From Acinetobacter sp. WCHA55 (GTDB lineage Bacteria; Pseudomonadota; Gammaproteobacteria; Pseudomonadales; Moraxellaceae): a DNA stretch of 64,000 bases. Shown one piece after another: positions 58,268-64,000 of this stretch (within the stretch, counting starts at the first letter, position 1; each line of letters starts with the position of its first letter). Location: assembly GCF_002165305.2 (NCBI RefSeq), contig NZ_CP032286.1, positions 434,001 to 498,000 of the forward strand. The letters are read 5' to 3'. The translations under genes were made by a program, and so were the position numbers. The notes beneath the pieces are model-generated. The model did not search any database, was not told the origin of the DNA, and saw only the letters and a list, made by a program, of their open reading frames with translations.

Positions 58268-58675
58268 TTATTTAGCTTTAACCAGTGGTAAGCCTTGAGC
58301 CTTCCAGTTGCTAATCCCGCCATCTAAACGATAGCTGTCAGTATGTGCAACTTGTTGTAAAGCAGTGCCTGCCACTTGACCTAAGTTACAGATGAACACG
58401 AGTGGACGATCTGCAGCTTTTAACTCTTCAGCATGTTTTGTAATTTGGCTGTAGGGAATGTTGCGACTTCCACTGATATGACCTTCACGGAAATCTTTGG
58501 CATCACGCAAGTCAATCAACATGGCATTTTTAGCTTTCACTAAAATACCTAAAGATTGTGGTGAAATTTTGCGACCATTGCGTTGTCCTTCAAGTACGAA
58601 AAACAAAACAACCAATACTGCAAGTGTTCCAAATAAGAAGGGGTGATTCCCCATAAACTCGAACCAACGTTCCAC
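58268..58675 (-). CDS. yibN: membrane-anchored rhodanese-like protein YibN
   Basis: 135 residues: one N-terminal membrane helix (FLFGTLAVLVVLFFVLEG), then a rhodanese domain with AMLIDLRDAKDFREGHISG and the active-site Cys in FICNLGQVAG. Length and neighbours (grxC, secB) match the enteric yibN operon. Anchored on the inner face of the inner membrane, it may pass sulfur or handle thiols near the export machinery. This is the third rhodanese-like fold in the right half, besides the Blh-like pair. Confidence 0.92.
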   Translation of the reverse strand: MERWFEFMGNHPFLFGTLAVLVVLFFVLEGQRNGRKISPQSLGILVKAKNAMLIDLRDAKDFREGHISGSRNIPYSQITKHAEELKAADRPLVFICNLGQVAGTALQQVAHTDSYRLDGGISNWKAQGLPLVKAK

Positions 58676-58772
58676 AAGTCACCTAAATTACAATTCAAAA
58701 ATTGCTAGAGAGTATAGCTCATAAAATATGGTGATCAAAATCACCGCTTCAAGGGCTAAGGTTGAATAAAAA

Positions 58773-59831
58773 TTAATTTTTTTGCTGAGCTTCAGCAATT
58801 TCATCAATCAGACGTAAATAGCTGTCTAAACGGCGCGTTAAAATTTCACCATTTGCCGCAGCTAAGCGTAAAGCGCATTGTTTTTCATGTTTATGGGTGC
58901 AGTTACGGAACTGACAGTAGCCCAATAAGTTTTCAATTTCAGGAAAGCCACGTTGTACTTTGTCCGCATCTAAGTGCCATAAACCAAACTCACGAATTCC
59001 TGGGGAATCAATCAGCGAGGCGCCTTCGCCAAAACCAATCAAACGGGTAGAGGTCGTGGTGTGCTGCCCTAAGGCTGAGTTTTCAGAAATCACATTGGTT
59101 TTCTGTGCAGCGTCAGGCACGATGGCATTAATTAGCGTACTTTTACCAACACCAGACTGACCGACAAAGGCTACCGTTTCATTTTTTAAACGCTGAGTCA
59201 GTGCAGTTAAGTCACCATCAGCTTGTGTTTGCATCACTTCATAGCCTAAGGCTTGATATTCCGCAATCAACGCTAAAATCGGGTCATTGTCTTTAAGCAA
59301 ATCGGTTTTGTTCAGCACCAACAGTGCTGGAATATTGGCATCGGCACAGGCCACCAAATAACGGTCAATCAAACCTGGTGCAGGCTCAGGCAGTGGCGCA
59401 AACACAATCACAATCAGGCTGATATTGGCAGCGACAGGTTTCACTTTATGATAACGGTCTGGACGAGTCAGTAGCGACTGACGTGGCTGTATGGCATTGA
59501 TGATCCCCAGTCCTGTGTTTGGGTCGGCTTGCCATTTGACACGATCACCTGTAACCAATAGTTCGAGGTTGGTACGTGTATGACAGCGCCAAATACTGCC
59601 AAGTTCTATCGGTTTCCAAAACGGTTCAGGCTCGCCTGCTTGTACCGTTGGTTTGATGGGATGTGGATCTGGAGTCGTAAGGGCTTGCACTTCAAGCTGA
59701 CGGCCATAGTGTTGTACCACCAAGCCTTCTAAGTCATTTGAAGTGTCGATATCTTCTTGACGTGTTTGCTGTTGTTTCTGAATGCGACGTTGTTGCTGCT
59801 CAGTTAAACGACGTTTACGAATTAAAGCCAT
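58773..59831 (-). CDS. rsgA: ribosome small-subunit-dependent GTPase RsgA
   Basis: 352 residues: an N-terminal OB-fold region, then a circularly permuted GTPase with G4 (LNKTD) before G1 (GQSGVGKST) and G3 (DSPG). A zinc-binding C-terminus has CQFRNCTHKHEKQC. RsgA helps the 30S subunit mature late, when 16S rRNA is being finished. Divergent from orn. It precedes yibN by ~97 bp but its expression unit is separate. Confidence 0.96.
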   Translation of the reverse strand: MALIRKRRLTEQQQRRIQKQQQTRQEDIDTSNDLEGLVVQHYGRQLEVQALTTPDPHPIKPTVQAGEPEPFWKPIELGSIWRCHTRTNLELLVTGDRVKWQADPNTGLGIINAIQPRQSLLTRPDRYHKVKPVAANISLIVIVFAPLPEPAPGLIDRYLVACADANIPALLVLNKTDLLKDNDPILALIAEYQALGYEVMQTQADGDLTALTQRLKNETVAFVGQSGVGKSTLINAIVPDAAQKTNVISENSALGQHTTTSTRLIGFGEGASLIDSPGIREFGLWHLDADKVQRGFPEIENLLGYCQFRNCTHKHEKQCALRLAAANGEILTRRLDSYLRLIDEIAEAQQKN

Positions 59832-59954
59832 TCATATCCTAAAAACCATGAATTCAAGATGGCAAAAATAGCACGAAGCAGGGTAGCAGTTACAGCATCG
59901 AAGCAATTAATTTGCTACTATCATCGTTTTTAAGCCGAATAAGATTGCACATTT

Positions 59955-60509
59955 ATGAGCAGCACCGCTGATACGCGTTTGATTTGGATTGACCTTGAAA
60001 TGACAGGTCTCGATACAGATAACGACCAAATTATTGAAGTTGCTACAATTGTGACGGATGATAACTTAAATATTTTAGCTGAAGGGCCTGTGCTTGCTGT
60101 GCATCAGCCAGACCGTGTGCTGAATGCAATGGATGAGTGGAACACCCGCCAACATGGTCAATCCGGCTTAATTGAACGTGTACGTCGCAGTAAATTGACG
60201 GCGCAAGATGCTGAGCAGCAAACTTTAGAGTTTCTAAAAAAATGGGTCAATCCAAAAAGCTCACCAATGTGTGGCAATTCAATCTGCCAAGACCGTCGTT
60301 TTTTACACCGTTTAATGCCTGAAATGGAACAGTATTTCCACTACCGTAATTTAGACGTGTCTTCGGTAAAAGAGTTGGCTAAACGCTGGCGTCCAGAAAT
60401 TATGAGTGGTTTGAAAAAGAATGCTTCACACTTAGCGATGGATGACATTCGTGATTCGATTGCGGAACTGAAGTATTATCGCGAATACTTTTTTATTATG
60501 AATAAATAA
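59955..60509 (+). CDS. orn: oligoribonuclease
   Basis: 184 residues of the DEDDh exonuclease family: [20 protein letters not shown] near the N-terminus, [17 protein letters not shown] in the middle, and [18 protein letters not shown] with the final D. It degrades two-to-five-nucleotide RNA, and pGpG from c-di-GMP turnover, completing RNA decay begun by RNase R and others. A terminator follows. Confidence 0.97.
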   Translation: MSSTADTRLIWIDLEMTGLDTDNDQIIEVATIVTDDNLNILAEGPVLAVHQPDRVLNAMDEWNTRQHGQSGLIERVRRSKLTAQDAEQQTLEFLKKWVNPKSSPMCGNSICQDRRFLHRLMPEMEQYFHYRNLDVSSVKELAKRWRPEIMSGLKKNASHLAMDDIRDSIAELKYYREYFFIMNK

Positions 60510-60516
60510 GTACTAA

Positions 60517-60541
60517 AGAAAGAGGCGTTAGCCTCTTTTTT
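60517..60541 (+). terminator. terminator of orn
   Basis: AAAGAGGC/GCCTCTTT stem with a GTTA loop and T-run. Confidence 0.85.
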
Positions 60542-60667
60542 ATTGAAATCGAATAGAATAGAGCTGAGGGTACTTGTGTAGAAAAAAGAAACACTTTTTT
60601 GCTATACAAGTTTAAAACAAGCTTTATGATAAAGTAAATTAATTAAATTATAACAAAGAGTTGAGTT

Positions 60668-61402
60668 ATGCAAAGTAATAACCCTATTTTGAACCGCGTG
60701 GAAACACATGCGGATTATAGTCAACCGATGACTGTTCAAGGTGCTATTCAGAAGTCTGTATTACTTACAGTGATTGCGGCTGTGGTCGGTATGGCACTGT
60801 TTTTATACTGTTTCATGAGCTTAAATATTTCGCTGGCTTATGCTGCAACCTTAGTCGGTGCGATTGGTGGTCTGATTCTAGGTTTAATTGCGACCTTTAA
60901 ACCAAATACCGCTCGAACTCTTGCTATTCCTTATGCCTTGTTTGAAGGTGCTTTTTTGGGAGGGGTATCGGTCATTTTCCAATTGAAATATCCAGGTGTA
61001 CCTTTACAAGCGCTCTTGGCAACTTTTGTCACCACTTTGGTGATGTTTGGTTTGTATTGTTTTCAAATTATTCGTGCCACAGAAAAATTCAAATCTGTGG
61101 TGATGTCGGCTTCAATTGCCATCGCAATTGTCTTTGTGGTGCAAATGGTGATGCGTTTGGCTTTTGGTTCAAGTATTCCATTTTTATTTGAAAACAACTT
61201 ATTAGGCTTAGGTTTTGCTGCTTTTGTTGCAGTGATTGCATCACTTAACTTAATTTTAGATTTTGATTTGATTGAAAGTGCTGCGGCACAACATGCTCCG
61301 AAAGCGATGGAGTGGCTGTGCGGTATTGCCTTACTGGCGACTTTGGTGTGGATGTACTATTCATTCTTGCGTCTACTCAGCATGCTGCGTGGCGATGACT
61401 AA
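60668..61402 (+). CDS. Bax inhibitor-1/YccA family membrane protein
   Basis: 244 residues with about seven membrane helices, starting with a polar 25-residue tail. The helices FEGAFLGGVSVIFQ and LILDFDLIESAAAQHAPKAMEW carry the BI-1 signature (the LDFDLIE acidic motif). Bacterial members such as YetJ are pH-sensitive calcium channels. The function here is inferred from family only. Confidence 0.9.
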   Translation: MQSNNPILNRVETHADYSQPMTVQGAIQKSVLLTVIAAVVGMALFLYCFMSLNISLAYAATLVGAIGGLILGLIATFKPNTARTLAIPYALFEGAFLGGVSVIFQLKYPGVPLQALLATFVTTLVMFGLYCFQIIRATEKFKSVVMSASIAIAIVFVVQMVMRLAFGSSIPFLFENNLLGLGFAAFVAVIASLNLILDFDLIESAAAQHAPKAMEWLCGIALLATLVWMYYSFLRLLSMLRGDD

Positions 61403-61415
61403 TCTCTCGATTCTT

Positions 61416-61449
61416 AACACATACGCCCCTTCATCGGGGCGTATGTGTT
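61416..61449 (+). terminator. strong hairpin after the Bax1-I gene
   Basis: 14-bp stem AACACATACGCCCC/GGGGCGTATGTGTT with a 6-base loop and a modest T tract (TTATTG). Confidence 0.7.
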
Positions 61450-61546
61450 ATTGAATGTTGATGAATTGAAAAAAGGCGCATTATGCAATTTCGGTTTCAA
61501 CTTAAACTTGGCATTATGCAGATAAATTATTTTGAGTGAGAGTCAC

Positions 61547-62350
61547 ATGGCACAAGGACTATTGGCTGGAAAGCGTTTTTTAATCGCAGGTATTGCAAGT
61601 AAATTATCAATTGCATTTGGTATTGCTCAAGCGCTTCACCGCGAAGGTGCGGAACTTGCGTTTACTTATCCAAATGAAAAACTGAAAAAACGTGTGGATG
61701 AATTTGCAGTACAATTTGGTTCAACGATTGTTCTACCGTGTGATGTGGCTATTGATACTGAAATTGAACAGACTTTTGTTGAATTGGCAAAACATTGGGA
61801 TGGTTTAGATGGTGTAGTGCATTCGATTGGTTTTGCACCTGCACATACCTTAGATGGGGACTTTACTGATGTAACGGATCGTGATGGCTTTAAAGTGGCG
61901 CATGACATCAGTGCATATAGTTTCATTGCGATGGCACGCGCAGCGAAGCCATTATTGGTTGCACGTCAAGGGTGCTTATTGACCTTGACTTACCAAGGTT
62001 CTGAGCGCGTGATGCCAAACTACAATGTGATGGGTATGGCGAAGGCTTCATTAGAAGCGGGTGTACGTTATTTGGCTTCAAGCTTGGGTGCAGAAGGGAT
62101 TCGTGTGAATGCGATTTCAGCAGGCCCAATCCGTACTTTGGCGGCATCAGGTATTAAATCGTTCCGTAAAATGTTAGACGTCAATGAAAAAATTTCACCA
62201 CTTAAACGTAATGTGACCATTGAAGATGTCGGTAATGCCGCATTATTCCTTTGCTCGCCTTGGGCAAATGGTATTACGGGTGAAATCATGTATGTTGATG
62301 CAGGTTTCAACACTGTGGGGATGAGCCCAGACTTGATGCTCGATGACTAA
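61547..62350 (+). CDS. fabI: enoyl-[acyl-carrier-protein] reductase (NADH) FabI
   Basis: 267 residues of the short-chain dehydrogenase fold. [16 protein letters not shown] is the cofactor-binding start. The catalytic Tyr/Lys pair is in [15 protein letters not shown] (Y-x6-K), and [19 protein letters not shown] is the substrate-loop region. It performs the last reduction in each fatty-acid elongation round and is the triclosan target. ATG at 61547 is chosen; the in-frame TTG at 61532 would add five residues. Confidence 0.97.
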   Translation: MAQGLLAGKRFLIAGIASKLSIAFGIAQALHREGAELAFTYPNEKLKKRVDEFAVQFGSTIVLPCDVAIDTEIEQTFVELAKHWDGLDGVVHSIGFAPAHTLDGDFTDVTDRDGFKVAHDISAYSFIAMARAAKPLLVARQGCLLTLTYQGSERVMPNYNVMGMAKASLEAGVRYLASSLGAEGIRVNAISAGPIRTLAASGIKSFRKMLDVNEKISPLKRNVTIEDVGNAALFLCSPWANGITGEIMYVDAGFNTVGMSPDLMLDD

Positions 62351-62367
62351 TCGCTTAGTTGAAATGT

Positions 62368-62397
62368 AAAAAACGGCACATGATGTGCCGTTTTTTA
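62368..62397. terminator. bidirectional terminator between fabI and the efflux outer-membrane gene
   Basis: AAAAACGGCACA/TGTGCCGTTTTT stem with a TGA loop. Confidence 0.88.
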
Positions 62398-62406
62398 TTC
62401 TGCTTT

Positions 62407-63813
62407 TTATTGAAGAAGCTGTTGAATCGGGCTACCGCCGAGTGCTTGCATCAAGGTCACATAAGCGTTGTATTGGCTTTGTTTGGTATTGACCAAGGTT
62501 AAGCGCGCAGTACGTGTGGTTTCTTGTTGATCCAACAAGGTTTTTAAAGCCACGGCACCATAGCGATAACGCACTTGGGTCAAACGTTCCACTTTTTCAG
62601 CCAGTTCCAAATTCCGCTGTTGCAATTGTACTTGTTGACTCAACTCCGTTCGTGCAGACAGTGCATTTTCCACATCGGCAAAGGCTTGGTACAAGGTCTG
62701 ACGATATTGCACGATGGCTTTTTCATAGTCCAATTGACTAATCGCAAGGTCGCGTTTCATATCGTTATATTGCAAGAACGGTAGACTTAAACTTGCGCCT
62801 AATGTTAGAGCAGGGGTCTTGAGCAGTTGCGTTAGTGAAGTGCTCGTTGATCCTAGATTCCCTGTCAAACTGATCGAAGGATAATAGCTCGCCGTGGTAG
62901 CATCTTTAGTGGCTAAACTCTCACGTAAACGTAGCTCAGCTGCTTTTAAGTCTGGACGGCGCGACAAAATGTCGGCTGGTAAGCCCGCTGCGATACTTGG
63001 TAAAGCTAAACGTGGTAAACGTTGAGGTTCATCAACACTTAACTGCTGTACAGGCATATGCAGTAACACTGCAATTGCGGTACGGGTTTCGACCAAACTT
63101 TGCTGAATTTGACTCAGGCTGGCTTTTTGACTTTGTACGGACTGTTCAGCTTGAGTTAAATCCAGTCCTGATACAGCCCCAGCTTGGTACTGAACTTTAA
63201 CCAAGTCATACAGTTTCTGTGAGGTGGCAAGGCTTTGCTCAGCCGTTGTACGGCTTTCATTATAATAGGCCAACTGCCAATATAGCTTCGCTGTAGTGCC
63301 AATTAAGCTTTGAGCAGTGGCTTGCAAATCTTGCTCGGTGGCAAGAGCTTCCCATCTTTTTGCTTCAGTTTGACTGGCCAATTTACCAAATAAATCGACT
63401 TCATAACTTAGGCCAGCTCCTAAAGACAGGCCACTTGAGCTGTCATTTCCTGAGTTTAAGTCGAACTGATGACCTGTAGATACCGTAGAGCTCACACGTG
63501 GTTTTTGCTGATTTTCTGCAAGTTCTGCTTGTAAGCGCGCTTGCTTTAAGGTCATCCCAGCAACGGCCAGATCGGCATTTTTTGCGAGTACGGCATCGAC
63601 CAGTTGATTGAGCTGTGCATCGCCAAACAACGTCCACCATTGGTCGGTATAAATCGCTTGTTGGCGTTGTTGTGCGGTGACTTTGTCGTACTGAAATTGA
63701 ATCGGCGTCTGTACCGCTGGTGCATGATAAGGTGTTTTAACCACAGCTGCACAGCCAACCAAAGTGCTGCCAAGCAACATCGCGGTACAAAGACGCGTAA
63801 ATAAAAAAGGCAT
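62407..63813 (-). CDS. efflux outer-membrane factor lipoprotein (OprM/NodT family)
   Basis: 468 residues with a lipobox LVGC near residue 21. Two outer-membrane-efflux (OEP) repeats follow: WWTLFGDAQLNQLVDAVLAKN starts the first, LPADILSRRPDLKAAELRLRE the second. This is the TolC-like channel partner of a tripartite pump. A macB-type gene ends just 9 bp upstream on the same strand with AAGGA between, so MacB and this channel are probably one operon. Which compounds are exported is unknown. Confidence 0.93.
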   Translation of the reverse strand: MPFLFTRLCTAMLLGSTLVGCAAVVKTPYHAPAVQTPIQFQYDKVTAQQRQQAIYTDQWWTLFGDAQLNQLVDAVLAKNADLAVAGMTLKQARLQAELAENQQKPRVSSTVSTGHQFDLNSGNDSSSGLSLGAGLSYEVDLFGKLASQTEAKRWEALATEQDLQATAQSLIGTTAKLYWQLAYYNESRTTAEQSLATSQKLYDLVKVQYQAGAVSGLDLTQAEQSVQSQKASLSQIQQSLVETRTAIAVLLHMPVQQLSVDEPQRLPRLALPSIAAGLPADILSRRPDLKAAELRLRESLATKDATTASYYPSISLTGNLGSTSTSLTQLLKTPALTLGASLSLPFLQYNDMKRDLAISQLDYEKAIVQYRQTLYQAFADVENALSARTELSQQVQLQQRNLELAEKVERLTQVRYRYGAVALKTLLDQQETTRTARLTLVNTKQSQYNAYVTLMQALGGSPIQQLLQ

Positions 63814-63822
63814 ATTTTTTCC

Positions 63823-64000
63823 TTATTCTCTGGCAAGTGCTGCAACAGGGTCGAGTTTGGCTGCATTTTTTGCAGGCAAGAAACCAAACACCACACCAAT
63901 TAATGTCGAGCATACAAATGCGGCGATAATGGAGGTGGTTGAGTAAGCAACCCCAAAATTACCCCCAGCAAATTTTTGAATGATTTGTCCTAGACCCAGC
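63823..64000 (-). CDS. macB: 3' end of a macB-type ABC transporter permease
   Basis: The minus strand at the right edge is open and stops with TAA at 63823-63825. The last 58 residues contain a membrane segment (FVCSTLIGVVFGFLPA) followed by KNAAKLDPVAALARE. That is the near-invariant C-terminal end of MacB/FtsX-type permeases. MacB works with a periplasmic adaptor (MacA) and an outer-membrane channel to export macrolides, peptides or siderophores. The gene continues beyond the window. Confidence 0.85.
   Translation of the reverse strand, partial: LGLGQIIQKFAGGNFGVAYSTTSIIAAFVCSTLIGVVFGFLPAKNAAKLDPVAALARE

Overview
The window is chromosomal DNA from a gammaproteobacterium, almost certainly an Acinetobacter. 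The support is the 16S/23S/5S rRNA sequence, the long 16S-23S spacer with tRNA-Ile and tRNA-Ala, AT-rich genes, the miaB-ybeZ-ybeY and yibN-grxC-secB gene orders, and families common in that genus (DUF2789, VanW-like and BrkB-like proteins). I do not name a species. Most of the window is core genome. I see no prophage, transposase, CRISPR array or restriction system.

Layout. 0-10 kb: the end of an unknown gene, a rhombosortase and a large TRAP-type permease on the plus strand. A minus-strand run follows in transcription order: rnr, a vanW-like gene, prlC, a yheV-like gene and a small membrane/coiled-coil protein, closed by a terminator. 10-11 kb: tRNA-Ser(GCT) and three identical tRNA-Arg(ACG) genes. 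11-21 kb: a YcxB-like protein, a FAH-family enzyme, a divergent AraC regulator/EamA exporter pair, a BrkB-family membrane protein, a WrbA-like flavoprotein, a zinc-ribbon/glycine-zipper protein, a GAF-GGDEF diguanylate cyclase, xpt and a DUF3108 protein. 20.7-24.3 kb is an iron-uptake block: a TonB-like protein, then a Fur-box-preceded siderophore receptor, flanked by a 49-bp repeat made from the 3' end of the tonB-like gene. 24.3-37 kb: ybeY, ybeZ, miaB, a soluble lytic transglycosylase with a catalytically degenerate RNase T2-like secreted protein, mdh, two DUF2789 paralogues, a 2OG-Fe(II) oxygenase, rlmJ, pssA and an unknown 357-residue protein.

37-43 kb is a complete rRNA operon (promoter, leader, 16S, tRNA-Ile, tRNA-Ala, 23S, 5S, terminator), with RNase III processing stems readable around both large rRNAs. 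43-64 kb: an Lpd-like flavoprotein disulfide reductase; a tightly overlapped operon of two Blh/rhodanese-like paralogues plus a 34-residue lipoprotein; trxC and a YciA-like thioesterase; yajQ; mnmC with yciI and yciB; a PHP phosphoesterase; a bestrophin; radC; coaBC; a cytochrome b562; yibN-grxC-secB; rsgA; orn; a Bax1-I family protein; fabI; and an outer-membrane efflux factor behind the 3' end of macB.

Many genes serve RNA metabolism (rnr, ybeY, miaB, mnmC, rlmJ, rsgA, orn, rRNA/tRNA). A second theme is sulfur/thiol chemistry (four rhodanese-like proteins, trxC, grxC, the disulfide reductase). The items most worth a second look are the repeat scar around the siderophore receptor, the three-gene operon with two 8-bp overlaps ending in a micro-lipoprotein, and the RNase T2-like protein without its histidines.
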